From: CAZFLD01 sp964519835
Lineage (GTDB): Bacteria; Spirochaetota; Spirochaetia; DSM-27196; CAZFLD01
Direction of reading: 5' to 3'
Assembly: GCA_964519835.1 (NCBI GenBank)
Contig: CAZFLD010000024.1
Location: 1 to 56,869, forward strand
Length of the DNA stretch: 56,869 nt
This document shows, one piece after another, positions 24,439 through 33,729 of this stretch (its first letter is position 1; every line of letters starts with the position of its first letter). The position numbers and the translations under genes are program-made. The notes under the pieces are model-generated. The model did no database searches, was not told the DNA's origin, and saw nothing but the letters and a program-made list of their open reading frames with translations.

Positions 24439-27057
24439 CTAAACGGCGTCGCCGGCGGTGTCGGCGGGGATGGCTGGGTTGGCGTCCGCGTGAGCCAGGT
24501 CCTCGTATGCCACGGGCGCCCCTCCCTCGCCTGCAGCAAACGCGTTTACTCGATGAACTCGACACTTCCCCCTAATATCCAGCATCCCCAAGAGCTTTCC
24601 AATACCTGGAGCGAGGCCGTCATGGTTGGACAACCGCACAGAAATGCTCGTGTCCTCCCCGGCGGAGTCTCCGCCGGAAAGCCGTTCTGGGCCTTGATAG
24701 ACCTCAATGCCGGCAAAACGCTCCGCCGCCTCAGCAATCGCCGACAACGCCCCGGACTCCCCGGTCACCTCGTAGTCGGCCCCCCACCATAGCGCCATAA
24801 GGGACTTGGGACGACGTCCACTTGCCGGGCGAGGCCAACGGATCACACCGGTGACGGTTATTCCCTCCGGCAAGTATTGGCCTAAAAGATCACAGTTTTT
24901 ATTAAAATGTCTACCGATAGATACAGTCGTCCGCATGTACTCTACGTTCGAAGTCATTCCCAACGACGCCGGCTGAGCAAACTCGAGCGAGACTTTTGGG
25001 TTGAAGCCCTTTGTTTGGCCGGGTTCCAGGCCGGAGCGGACCAGGGCACGCTGAAACGCCCTCATTGTGTCGAGATGAGAAAGGTAAGCGCCGGGTCCGG
25101 ACCTCGAAAAAGAGATAAGCACCGGTGTGCGCTCGGCAATCTCCGGCGTAGTGATAGGCGGAGTAGCCTCGCCCATTTTGAGTTTGTCCGTTGGTGCACG
25201 GACGTGGCGGACCCCGTCGGTCCCGCGGCATACACTACAGCCGTTTCTGCACGTTGGTAGACAGCGTTCGGTGAGCTGTCCGCGAACTGCAGCCTTATAC
25301 TCGGCGTCAAGGTCTTTATGAGTACCGGCGAAATCTATGGTCTCCCACGGGAGCGGTACGTCGGGGTTGTGTTGGGCGGTTAGGTCCTCGCGAAGAGCCG
25401 AGTACTTGGTGTCGGCAAGGAACGCGCGCCAGATACCCCGCCGGGCCCGATCTTCCCACGCATCGAACCGAGCACCTGCCTTGTAGGCATCTACGACCAA
25501 CTCCCCGGCGAGGGCCGTGCCTCGTGACAGAATGCCTTCGAGACTCGACTGAAACGGTGAGTGATAGGTGAGCCTTACTCCCCTACTCCGCTTCAAAAGT
25601 GCCTTTAGCTCACCGATGGCCTCTTCCGCTTCCGTCTCGGCAAGCTGCGGCATCCACTGAAACGCGGTATGCGGCTTCGGAACAAAGGTCCCGACGTTGA
25701 CGTGGAGGTCCATGCCGCAGGCATCTCTAAGGCGAAGCACGTAGTCCGCGATAGCAGATGCCTCATCACGACAACCGCCCGACGCCGGCACTACGCCTTC
25801 GGCCGGAGCCACCTTTTTCGAGCCTCTAGGGGTCATTTCCGGAGTATTGGTGGGACGCGGAAGCCCGATCATAAAGTAGAGCTTTGCCGACCTCCAGCCG
25901 CGCTTTTGTGCTTCCTTCAAAATCGCGGCCACGCTTTCCCAAGGCACCAGCTTGTTGCACGCGGCCTGTCCCTCCGGAAAGGGCGACTCCACGGCAAAAG
26001 TGAGCCCGGAACGGCGAACACCCGACAACGCCTCGATAGTCGGCAGGCTAAAGGTGTCTACCTTGAGGGACGGAAGGCTAAAACTGACGTTTTTTCCCCG
26101 ATAGCGCTCGTGAAGCAAGGCCACCAGCGTCCCGATCCCCGGGTAGTCTCCCGAGCTCAACGACGCGAGCGTCACCTCGTTGTATGCCTGCTCGAGGACC
26201 GCATGGTCCACCTCCGCGACAATGTGATCGACATCCTTCATCCTATACGGTCGGTAATATCGCCCGGCATGACAGAAGCGGCATCCGTTTGGGCAGCCAC
26301 GCATGATCTCCACAACCGCGTTGTCCTGCACGGGTCTTAGCGAAGGAATGGGAAACCGTCGGATATCGGGTCGCGAGCCGAAACCCGCCCACCAAGCGCG
26401 TCGCACCGGCTTGGTAGGTTCGTCGGGACAATAGACGTACGGAGACGCGCCAAACGCCTCGGCCGCCGTCGGGCGGTTTAGGCGTCCCAGGCGCTTTTCC
26501 CGGGCGAGCTTTTCCAGAATAGATGGGAGTATCTCTTCGGCGTCCCCGATACAAACGCCGTCTACAAACACCCCAAACGGCGTCGGATTGGTAATCGCCG
26601 GTCCGCCGGCGATTACGTACGGATGGTTGTCCCGTCTTTTGTCGCGCCGAATTGGTACACCCCCGGCGTCGAGTACCGCGACCATGTTTGTCGCCGAAAG
26701 CTCATACGAAACGGTAAATGCTATCAGGTCACACTGGTGTAATGGGATACCCGTCTCCAGAGTATAGAGAGGAACACCGGCCTCGCGAAGCTCGGTTTCC
26801 ATATCAACGGCGGGCGTGAACACACGCTCGCAGCGGCAATCCGTTCGACCGTTGATAAGATCGTACAGAATTCGCATCGCAGTATTCGACATACCAATCT
26901 CGTACATGTCGGGGAAACACAAGGCGACCGTCAGAAGCGTGTCGTCGCTCTTAAACGTGCTATCTACTTCACCGCCCACATAACGAGCGGGCTGCTCAAC
27001 ACGGGCGAGAATCGATGGAAGGTCACGAACGGGATTGATGTGTGTAATCGAACTCAA
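24439..27057 (-). CDS. Radical SAM protein (TIGR03960 type) fused to a DUF2344 domain
   Basis: An 872-residue protein. TTG 27057 is the only plausible start and has AAGG 6 nt upstream; it lies 18 nt after rodA. Residues ~1-210 are a B12-binding-like N-terminal domain. The radical-SAM cluster motif is CPNGCRFC (Cys255, 259, 262), with the partial TIM barrel following. The C-terminal ~230 residues (from about GPGAYLSHLDTMRAFQRAL) are the radical-SAM-linked DUF2344 domain, which is a separate gene in many bacteria. An insertion near 400-430 (TPEMTPRGSKKVAPAEG) breaks the expected barrel loop. The substrate is unknown; relatives are often near ribosome or RNase genes. Confidence 0.88.
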   Translation of the reverse strand: MSSITHINPVRDLPSILARVEQPARYVGGEVDSTFKSDDTLLTVALCFPDMYEIGMSNTAMRILYDLINGRTDCRCERVFTPAVDMETELREAGVPLYTLETGIPLHQCDLIAFTVSYELSATNMVAVLDAGGVPIRRDKRRDNHPYVIAGGPAITNPTPFGVFVDGVCIGDAEEILPSILEKLAREKRLGRLNRPTAAEAFGASPYVYCPDEPTKPVRRAWWAGFGSRPDIRRFPIPSLRPVQDNAVVEIMRGCPNGCRFCHAGRYYRPYRMKDVDHIVAEVDHAVLEQAYNEVTLASLSSGDYPGIGTLVALLHERYRGKNVSFSLPSLKVDTFSLPTIEALSGVRRSGLTFAVESPFPEGQAACNKLVPWESVAAILKEAQKRGWRSAKLYFMIGLPRPTNTPEMTPRGSKKVAPAEGVVPASGGCRDEASAIADYVLRLRDACGMDLHVNVGTFVPKPHTAFQWMPQLAETEAEEAIGELKALLKRSRGVRLTYHSPFQSSLEGILSRGTALAGELVVDAYKAGARFDAWEDRARRGIWRAFLADTKYSALREDLTAQHNPDVPLPWETIDFAGTHKDLDAEYKAAVRGQLTERCLPTCRNGCSVCRGTDGVRHVRAPTDKLKMGEATPPITTPEIAERTPVLISFSRSGPGAYLSHLDTMRAFQRALVRSGLEPGQTKGFNPKVSLEFAQPASLGMTSNVEYMRTTVSIGRHFNKNCDLLGQYLPEGITVTGVIRWPRPASGRRPKSLMALWWGADYEVTGESGALSAIAEAAERFAGIEVYQGPERLSGGDSAGEDTSISVRLSNHDGLAPGIGKLLGMLDIRGKCRVHRVNAFAAGEGGAPVAYEDLAHADANPAIPADTAGDAV

Positions 27058-27075
27058 CGTAAGCCTTGTTTTGTC

Positions 27076-28410
27076 TCAATACTGATAGCGGCGCTGGTAG
27101 ATGCTCATAAGAACACCCACACTGAGCATCGCCGTCCACAGAGACGAACCGCCGTAGGACAACAACAAGAGGGGGATGCCGGTAATCGGCATCACCCCAA
27201 TGGCCATTCCCACGTTTACCATAAAGTGGAAAAAAAACATTCCGATGATACCGCCGGCGATTGCCGCGGCAAACCTGTCCTTGGCGTGCCTCACGATAAA
27301 GATCCCACGAGCAAGTAACACCAAGATCAACCCAAACACGACAACGGCTCCGACGAATCCCCACTCCTCCGCCAGAATAGAAAAAATAAAATCGGTGCTC
27401 TGCTGAGGCAAGTATTGGTAGTGGCTCTGCGTTCCCTGCAAAAAACCTTTGCCGACCAAACCACCCGAGCCAACCGCGGTGAGCGACTGGATAATGTGCC
27501 ATCCGGCGCCCCGTGGATCGACGTATGGATCGAGGAAGACAATAAGCCGAGTTACCGCGTAATCGCCGACAAACGCGCGGGCGGCGAAGGACCCAACGAG
27601 GCCTGCAAGTACGATGATCCCGCCGTACGCGATCCAGTAGAAATACCGGCGCTTTAGGAAAAGTCGTCCGGCGATCGCCAATACAGTTACGACGGATACA
27701 CCCACAACCGGAATCACAACCAGCGTTCGATCCGTGATCACCGACACGAGGGGCAGGCTACGCCCGGCGATCTGCGCTTCGTATGCTGGTAAGACCGTTA
27801 GTACGATTACAAGGATACCCGCTGCCACGACAAAAAACAGATGGTGGAGTTTCGCACCACAGACGTATGCCATAAACAGGAAGATCGGCACATAGACCAT
27901 GGCGGTGCCGACGTCGGGTTGAAGCAATATCAGTCCCATCGGGAGTGCACAAATTGCAAAGCTGACCAAAAACCTCATGGGAGCGCGAATTCCGGGACCA
28001 ATGTGCTCCATGTAACGAGCCGCGAGAAAAATCGTGAGGATCTTGGCAAACTCCGACGGTTGGACACCTATCTCGCCAAGGCCAATCCAACTCCTCGCAC
28101 CGTTGACAACGCGGCCGAAGGCAATGGTGAGTATCAGTACCAACACGGCGCCGGCATACAAGTACGGCGATAGGCCCCGGAATCGGCCGTAGTCCACAAA
28201 CGACGCGGCAACCAACAGCACTAAACCGGTGCCCGCCCAAATAATCTGCCGGATGTATTCGTTCGAAAAAGAATCGCCGGTCGAGGTGACCCCGCTCGAG
28301 TAGATAAATGCAATGCCGATACCTAACAGCGCCAGGGTTGCGCTGAGGAGCCAGACATCGATACTAAAGACCGACACCTTCTTGCGGCCCTGTTCGAGGG
28401 GTACGCTCAC
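27076..28410 (-). CDS. rodA: Peptidoglycan glycosyltransferase RodA
   Basis: A 444-residue SEDS-family membrane protein. GTG 28410 overlaps the pbp2 stop (GTGA) and has GAGG 7 nt upstream. RodA polymerises lipid II with PBP2 during lateral wall growth. It has about ten hydrophobic helices, with family segments VVNGARSWIGLGEIGVQPSE and SLTAVGSGGLVGKGF and the C-terminal QSTDFIFSILAEEWGFVGA. The gene order mreB-mreC-mreD-pbp2-rodA is the standard elongasome cluster. A radical-SAM gene follows 18 nt later. Confidence 0.96.
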   Translation of the reverse strand: MSVPLEQGRKKVSVFSIDVWLLSATLALLGIGIAFIYSSGVTSTGDSFSNEYIRQIIWAGTGLVLLVAASFVDYGRFRGLSPYLYAGAVLVLILTIAFGRVVNGARSWIGLGEIGVQPSEFAKILTIFLAARYMEHIGPGIRAPMRFLVSFAICALPMGLILLQPDVGTAMVYVPIFLFMAYVCGAKLHHLFFVVAAGILVIVLTVLPAYEAQIAGRSLPLVSVITDRTLVVIPVVGVSVVTVLAIAGRLFLKRRYFYWIAYGGIIVLAGLVGSFAARAFVGDYAVTRLIVFLDPYVDPRGAGWHIIQSLTAVGSGGLVGKGFLQGTQSHYQYLPQQSTDFIFSILAEEWGFVGAVVVFGLILVLLARGIFIVRHAKDRFAAAIAGGIIGMFFFHFMVNVGMAIGVMPITGIPLLLLSYGGSSLWTAMLSVGVLMSIYQRRYQY

Positions 28411-30293
28411 GGCTCGTCCTCGTAGTCGAAATAATAGAACCACGGATTTCGCAGAGTGCGCAGATCGGCGAGTGTCTCGTCAAAGTCGAGGTCGGCAAAG
28501 ATTCCGTGTAAGATGATGTTCGCAGCAATCGGGGCCCACCACTCCCACTCGTTTACCGCGTCGACCATAACGGCAACAACCACGCGGTCCCGCGGATCGT
28601 CTTGGTCGTATGGTGCGTAAGCGGTAAACCAGGAATGGTACTGGTCTTGTATGCCGATCTGGCCGGTTCCGGTCTTGCCGGCCACCGTTACGGCGTCGGT
28701 TGTGATGACCTTTTCGGCCGTGCCTTCGCTGATCACGGCACGCATGGCTTGCCCAACGACGTCAAATGTACTGTCGCGCATCGACGAACTGTAGAGGGGC
28801 TCCGGCTCCGCGGTCTGGATAACCTCGTCCGTTATCGCGTCCCGCACTTCTTTGAGTACGTGTGGACGATAAGCCACGCCGCGATTTGCCACCATGGCAA
28901 CCGCGTTTGCCAGCTGCATCGGAGTGACAAGAACGTAGCCTTGACCTATGGACATGTTGACGGTGTCGCCGCCGACCCACGGCTCGCCCAACCTACTTTC
29001 CTTCCACTCGGGGGTCGGAATCAGACCCTGTACTTCACCGGGCAGGTCAATGCCGGTGGCCGCCCCGAAGCCGAATTCTCTTGCGTAGTGAGCGATACGC
29101 TCGTATCCCAACAGCTCATTGCCGACCACGTAGAAAAAGTAATTTGACGAATTTGCAAGGCCCCCAAAGATATTCAAGGGACCAAAGGCCACGTTTCCCC
29201 AATCACGCCATACCCCGTTTCCAAAACGGTAGGTCAATCGCGCATCGATGATGTCGTCGGTGTCGAGGACTTCCTCTTCGATGGCGGCCGCGGTCATAAT
29301 AATCTTGAAGGTAGAGGCCGGCGCAGCCGCTGATTGGATCGCTCTGTTGAGAAACGGCGATGCGGGGTCCAGGTTCAATCTCCGGAGCAGCTCCGGACCG
29401 TTCTTGGTGTATAGGAGGTTCGGATCGTAGTCCGGTCGGCTCACCATAGCCAGCACCTCTCCGGTGTCGGGCTTTAGCACCACCACTGAACCCACCCGGT
29501 CCCCCAAGGATTTCCATGCGAGCTCTTGAATATCACGGTCGAGTGTTAGGACGATCGAGTTTCCCGGCACAGGTGAGACGTCTTCAAACGCCTCCTCCGA
29601 GATGCGGCGTCCACGGACATCGACCGCGTAGAAGTCGCGGCCGTCGTCGCCACGCAGCACGTCCTCGTACTGCAATTCCACCCCTGCCTTGCCGACTATC
29701 GACCCGGCGTTGTATCCCCGGTTGAACAGTACCTGGAGCTCATTGGCGTTGATGTCGCCGACGTAACCAAGTACATGGGTCAGGAGCCGCCTGTCCGGGT
29801 AGTAGCGAATTGGCTTGCGATGCCAGGTGATGCCTGGAAAATCCTCGATATGCTCCGCGAGGTAGCTGATGGTTGGCAAACCGACCCCGTCTTTGACAAC
29901 AAGTGGTTGGAAGCGTCCCCTACCAAAGTCGTCCACCTTAGTTCGAATCTCTTCCGTCGATACTTCCAAATGGTTCGACAGCCGGCTGACCACGTCTGGG
30001 AATCGTTCTTGGGGCAAGTCCGCCGGAATCAAGTCCACGGCGAACGAATCCACGTTGGTGCTGATGGGTGTATCCCGATTTCGGTCGAATATCTCGCCCC
30101 GGGCTGCTGGAACAGTAACACTACGCCTCGAGGTCTGGCGCGCTCTCACCTGATAGATGTAACCATCGATGATCTGGATAGAAAACAGATGCATTAGAAA
30201 CGCCCCGACGATAAGGCCCATCATTACTCCGAGACCGATCAGCCGAGGCGTGGATACATGCTGTGGTCTGTATGATTTATTACGCGCTTCCAT
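28407..30293 (-). CDS. mrdA: Penicillin-binding protein 2 (elongation transpeptidase)
   Basis: A 628-residue protein. ATG 30293 has GGAG about 8 nt upstream and overlaps mreD by 14 bases. PBP2 cross-links peptidoglycan made by RodA. A single membrane anchor lies at about residues 17-40, then the PBP dimerisation domain with RGEIFDRN. The transpeptidase domain has the active-site STFK near residue 327, SSN (in ANSSNYFFY), and KTG (VAGKTGTGQ). The residues before the active serine, AAAPASTFK, differ from the usual PPGSTFK. It is complete and of normal length. Confidence 0.96.
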   Translation of the reverse strand: MEARNKSYRPQHVSTPRLIGLGVMMGLIVGAFLMHLFSIQIIDGYIYQVRARQTSRRSVTVPAARGEIFDRNRDTPISTNVDSFAVDLIPADLPQERFPDVVSRLSNHLEVSTEEIRTKVDDFGRGRFQPLVVKDGVGLPTISYLAEHIEDFPGITWHRKPIRYYPDRRLLTHVLGYVGDINANELQVLFNRGYNAGSIVGKAGVELQYEDVLRGDDGRDFYAVDVRGRRISEEAFEDVSPVPGNSIVLTLDRDIQELAWKSLGDRVGSVVVLKPDTGEVLAMVSRPDYDPNLLYTKNGPELLRRLNLDPASPFLNRAIQSAAAPASTFKIIMTAAAIEEEVLDTDDIIDARLTYRFGNGVWRDWGNVAFGPLNIFGGLANSSNYFFYVVGNELLGYERIAHYAREFGFGAATGIDLPGEVQGLIPTPEWKESRLGEPWVGGDTVNMSIGQGYVLVTPMQLANAVAMVANRGVAYRPHVLKEVRDAITDEVIQTAEPEPLYSSSMRDSTFDVVGQAMRAVISEGTAEKVITTDAVTVAGKTGTGQIGIQDQYHSWFTAYAPYDQDDPRDRVVVAVMVDAVNEWEWWAPIAANIILHGIFADLDFDETLADLRTLRNPWFYYFDYEDEP

Positions 30294-30798
30294 CACGCAG
30301 CTCCGTGCCAAGTTTAGGAGCTAGAGGCTTGATCAGTTTGAGCAGGCCGAACACAAACGGTGCGAAAAAAGCGTTTAGCCCGATCTCCACGAGGAACGCC
30401 ACCGAGAATACCCGACCAGCAACATCATCTAACAAAAACACCGCCGAGAGCAAGGCGCCCAATACACCTTTGACAACGGTAGCCACCACAACTAGGAGCA
30501 TCGGCACAAGAATCGGGTCAACAAAGATGTTTCCCCGTGACTTGCCGTACAACGCGCCGATCACCGTCCGTGCAAAACTGTGAAAGCCCAGCGGTGCAAG
30601 ACTCAAGAAGTCGTACACAAGACCCGATGCAAAACCCGTTAGCTGCCCAACCATGGGTCCGTTTTTGTTGGACACAAATACCAGCACGATAAGCGCTAGG
30701 TCGGGAATCGCACCTGCAATGGCCAAGAGGTGAAGCACGTTCGACTGCAATAGCACGAGGCCCGCGGCTATGGCGGTGGAGACGAGAAACGGAATCAC
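30280..30798 (-). CDS. mreD: Rod shape-determining protein MreD
   Basis: A 172-residue, highly hydrophobic protein with five or six membrane helices (VIPFLVSTAIAAGLVLLQSN, LLVVVATVVKGVLGALLSAV). GTG 30798 overlaps the mreC stop (GTGA) and has TAGGAAT about 5 nt upstream. The reading frame runs further upstream, but that part is inside mreC. MreD is poorly conserved; the call rests on size, topology and its place between mreC and pbp2. Confidence 0.88.
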   Translation of the reverse strand: MIPFLVSTAIAAGLVLLQSNVLHLLAIAGAIPDLALIVLVFVSNKNGPMVGQLTGFASGLVYDFLSLAPLGFHSFARTVIGALYGKSRGNIFVDPILVPMLLVVVATVVKGVLGALLSAVFLLDDVAGRVFSVAFLVEIGLNAFFAPFVFGLLKLIKPLAPKLGTELRDGSA

Positions 30799-31652
30799 GG
30801 TATTCCTACCGCCGTTTGATCTGCGGACTCGACCAACACAAGAACGAGCTCCAGACGTGTGAAATCGACCACCGGAGCAAGCGAGATATCCAACGTGGTC
30901 TCGTATGAGCGAGCTGAAATGGACGTGATCCACCCAATCGAGATATTTGGCGGATACACGGAGCTCAAGCCTGAGGTTACAACCATGTCACCCGCCGCAA
31001 TAAGGTCCCGAGCGGAGTTGTCCACATACTGCATAGACAACTCTCGATTCTGACGTCCTCCCCCTTGGACAAGGCCCTCGTGGCGGGACCGCCTGATGCG
31101 CGCAGCCGCGAAAGCGGAGGCGTCATAGATGGGCATGACAATTGCCGAGGCGGCACCAACCTGAACAACCCTGCCGACCAGCCCTTGCGTTCCGTCCTGG
31201 ACGGCCACGACCGCTTCGTCGCCCACAAGACCGTGTGCCCGGCCCTTGTTAATGGTAATTGTGCTGTGAAAGTTTGCCGGATCCTTTCCGATGATCTGCG
31301 CCGCCTGGGCCGGTACGCCAAGATCCTCGGCCAGTCCGAGCAGATCTCGCAATCGGGCATTCTCCGCCTCTAAATCGGCAACTTCCACGGAGCGCAGTTC
31401 GTACTCTTGGAGCTGCTCAACGACAGCCGCATACTCCTCTTGGAGCCGCCCGAGCTCTCGAATCGATGCAACCGTATCGGAAAAAAACTTCCCGATGCCG
31501 TGAACTACTTGCTGAACAGACGAGAAGAATGTGAATCCCCATTGCTCGGGTTGAACCCTGAAGGAGTTGCTACTGACACCCAAAGAAACAAGCGACACTA
31601 TCAGGAGTCCCAAAAACACAAACAGTGTCTTTCTTCTCTTGATTAGCTTCAC
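30795..31652 (-). CDS. mreC: Rod shape-determining protein MreC
   Basis: A 285-residue protein from ATG 31652, 4 nt after mreB. One N-terminal membrane helix (about 8-28) is followed by a periplasmic coiled coil (REEL-like heptads, EYAAVVEQLQEYELRSVEVA) and two beta-barrel domains (AAQIIGKDPANFHSTITINK, GLVGRVVQVGAASAIVMPIY). MreC links MreB to PBP2 and RodA. The start overlap with mreD and the order of the cluster support the call. Confidence 0.94.
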   Translation of the reverse strand: MKLIKRRKTLFVFLGLLIVSLVSLGVSSNSFRVQPEQWGFTFFSSVQQVVHGIGKFFSDTVASIRELGRLQEEYAAVVEQLQEYELRSVEVADLEAENARLRDLLGLAEDLGVPAQAAQIIGKDPANFHSTITINKGRAHGLVGDEAVVAVQDGTQGLVGRVVQVGAASAIVMPIYDASAFAAARIRRSRHEGLVQGGGRQNRELSMQYVDNSARDLIAAGDMVVTSGLSSVYPPNISIGWITSISARSYETTLDISLAPVVDFTRLELVLVLVESADQTAVGIP

Positions 31653-31656
31653 GGTG

Positions 31657-32694
31657 CTACGGGTTCAAGCGGTTGTAGACGCTCCGACTCTGTCCTTGGC
31701 CTTTCTCGTGATCAAAGTACATGCCCGCGCCAAGAGCAACACAATTCAACGGGTCCTCGGCACGGAACGCAGGGACGCCGGTTTCGTTAGCGATCAACGT
31801 ATCGAGACCTTTTAGTAGTGACCCTCCGCCGGTCATGACAATTCCTCGCTCCACGATATCCGCGGCCAACTCCGGCGGCGTTTGACCAAGCGTCCGTTTG
31901 ATCTCTTCCACAATCGCATTGATAGGCTCTTGCAGCGCTTCGCGGACCTCAACACTGTCGATCTCCAGCCGCCTTGGCAGGCCCGTGATGGCGTCGGTCC
32001 CCTTCACTTCCATTTTCTCGATCTTTTTTTCCGGCGCCGCGTTGCCGATTTGCTTCTTTAGGTCCTCGGCCGTGCGTTCGCCGATGATAAGATTGTGGAC
32101 CGTCCGAACATGTTTGATAATCGCCTCGTCGAACTCGTCGCCACCTAGACGAATTGCGTTTGTGACCACCATGCCGCCAAGTGATATGACCGAGATCTCG
32201 CTGGTGCCGCCTCCGATGTCAACGATCATGTGACCGGCCGGCTCGAAGATAGGTATGCTCGCACCGATTGCGGCGGCCAACGACTCCTCGATCACCTTTA
32301 CCTCGCGGGCACCCGCCTTGTACGCGCTCTCTTCCACGGCGCGGCGCTCCACTTCGGTGATCATGGACGGCACACCAACAACCATGCGCGGCTTTACAAA
32401 CCACCTTCGGCTGATGACCTTGGAAATAAAGTAACGGATCATTTTCTCCGTCGTTTCCAGATCCGCTATTACACCGTCGCGAAGTGGCCGAATCGCAATA
32501 ATATCCCCGGGGGTCTTCCAAAGCATCAACCGCGCTTCCTCTCCCACGGCCACAACCCGTTTGGTGCCTCGCTCAACAGCTACCACGCTCGGTTCGCTGA
32601 TAACAATCCCTCGCCCGCGCATGTAGATAAGCGTATTGCAGGTTCCGAGGTCTACTCCGATATCGGAGGAAAATGCATTAAACAACCGTCCCAC
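31657..32694 (-). CDS. mreB: Rod shape-determining protein MreB
   Basis: A 345-residue bacterial actin. ATP-binding phosphate loops are IGVDLGTCNTLIY (start) and IVDIGGGTSEISVISLGG (about 160-178), and ADIVERGIVMTGGGSLLKGL lies near 290. MreB forms membrane-bound filaments that direct wall synthesis. It is of normal length and complete. It lies 12 nt after the TPR gene at 32707-33672, so transcription from the promoter at 33686-33714 probably drives the whole mre cluster. Confidence 0.97.
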   Translation of the reverse strand: MGRLFNAFSSDIGVDLGTCNTLIYMRGRGIVISEPSVVAVERGTKRVVAVGEEARLMLWKTPGDIIAIRPLRDGVIADLETTEKMIRYFISKVISRRWFVKPRMVVGVPSMITEVERRAVEESAYKAGAREVKVIEESLAAAIGASIPIFEPAGHMIVDIGGGTSEISVISLGGMVVTNAIRLGGDEFDEAIIKHVRTVHNLIIGERTAEDLKKQIGNAAPEKKIEKMEVKGTDAITGLPRRLEIDSVEVREALQEPINAIVEEIKRTLGQTPPELAADIVERGIVMTGGGSLLKGLDTLIANETGVPAFRAEDPLNCVALGAGMYFDHEKGQGQSRSVYNRLNP

Positions 32695-32706
32695 TTCTCT
32701 GAACTC

Positions 32707-33672
32707 CTACTGCCGGCGCTCGAGGCGCGCATGCGCCTCTGGATTCTCGGGATCGACTTCGGTGACTACGCGTCGCCAGTAGAACCTCGCCCGTTCGGGA
32801 TTCCCGGTTTCCGCGTAGATGTCCCCAAGGCGGATTAGTGCTTCGGCCGATTGAGGGTTCTCCTCGAGAATCGCCTCATACTGTAGCACGGCTTGATCCG
32901 TGTTGCCGAGTTCAGTAAGGACTTCGGCCAACGCAAATTGGGCTTGGAGAGTCAAGAAATTGTCTTGCGACGTATTCACCGCAAGACGGAGATAGTAGGC
33001 AGCCTCGTCGAGCTCTCCAAGCTCTCTGTAGCTTTCGGCGAGAAAGACGTAGATCACGTCACGTTCTTCGACGGGACGGGACCTCAGCGCAAGGAGGTAG
33101 TTGTCGGCGCTTTGCCCATAGTCTCCAAAGTCCGAATACGCGAGGCCCAGGTATTCATAGGTCTCGCTTTGGTCGTAACCCGCAGCGACCGACTCCTCGA
33201 GATAGGTAATCGATGAGTCGACGAAGTACGGTCCTTTGTGGTAATACGCCTTCCCCAGGACGTGATAAACCCGCTCCTCGATAGGAACCGAGCCAAGTAA
33301 CAACGCCCGGCGCAGGGCCACGATCGCGGCATCGAGATGTTGGGTTCGTTCATCCACGGCAATGCTGTTTACGCCGGCGTGGTAGTGGGCAAACCCCTTG
33401 AGGACAAGTGCCGAGGCGTTTAGTGTATCCTCTTCCAGGATCCTATCGGCGATTGAAACAGTCTCCTCAAAATCACCGGCCTCGAAGGCGGCTTGAGCAA
33501 GATTTACGGCATCCAGCTCGGCAAAAGATAGGCCACGTGCACCACGCGCGACGAATACTGCGGTCGCTGCAGCGAGAACGCCGACTGTTATGATTGCTAT
33601 AATTCCGACACGCGGGCCTCCACGGCCCCGTCGGTCCCGGGAGGGTCTAAATCGCTCTCGTGGATACTGCAT
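32707..33672 (-). CDS. Membrane-anchored TPR protein leading the mre cluster
   Basis: A 321-residue protein. ATG 33672 is chosen because the earlier in-frame ATG 33687 lies inside the -10 box. A basic, Arg-rich N-terminus (about 20 residues) is followed by one membrane helix (VGIIAIITVGVLAAATAVFV) and then at least six TPRs (for example YEYLGLAYSDFGDYGQSADN, FALAEVLTELGNTDQAVLQY). The TPRs are expected in the periplasm. Position directly before mreB and on the same likely transcript suggests a link with the elongasome, which is inference. No ribosome site is obvious and the leader would be short. Confidence 0.78.
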   Translation of the reverse strand: MQYPRERFRPSRDRRGRGGPRVGIIAIITVGVLAAATAVFVARGARGLSFAELDAVNLAQAAFEAGDFEETVSIADRILEEDTLNASALVLKGFAHYHAGVNSIAVDERTQHLDAAIVALRRALLLGSVPIEERVYHVLGKAYYHKGPYFVDSSITYLEESVAAGYDQSETYEYLGLAYSDFGDYGQSADNYLLALRSRPVEERDVIYVFLAESYRELGELDEAAYYLRLAVNTSQDNFLTLQAQFALAEVLTELGNTDQAVLQYEAILEENPQSAEALIRLGDIYAETGNPERARFYWRRVVTEVDPENPEAHARLERRQ

Positions 33673-33685
33673 GCGCGCCGCACAC

Positions 33686-33714
33686 ATTAAAATACATCAA
33701 ATACTAAAAGTCAA
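33686..33714 (-). promoter_or_regulatory. Promoter for the TPR-mreBCD-pbp2-rodA cluster
   Basis: On the minus strand TTGACT (33709-33714) and TTTAAT (33686-33691) are 17 bases apart, a good sigma-70 match. Transcription would start near 33680, about 8 nt before ATG 33672. The -35 lies only 15 bases beyond the 3' end of the RNase P RNA gene. Confidence 0.6.
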
Positions 33715-33729
33715 TTCAGAGCAGACGGA

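Noticed and set aside
25669..26340. 223-residue open frame on the plus strand
   Set aside because: It is antisense to the radical-SAM gene, has no family features, and is a by-product of high GC content.
30280..30933. Longer MreD starting at 30933
   Set aside because: The extra 45 residues lie inside mreC and are not hydrophobic; GTG 30798 has a ribosome site and the usual 4-base overlap.
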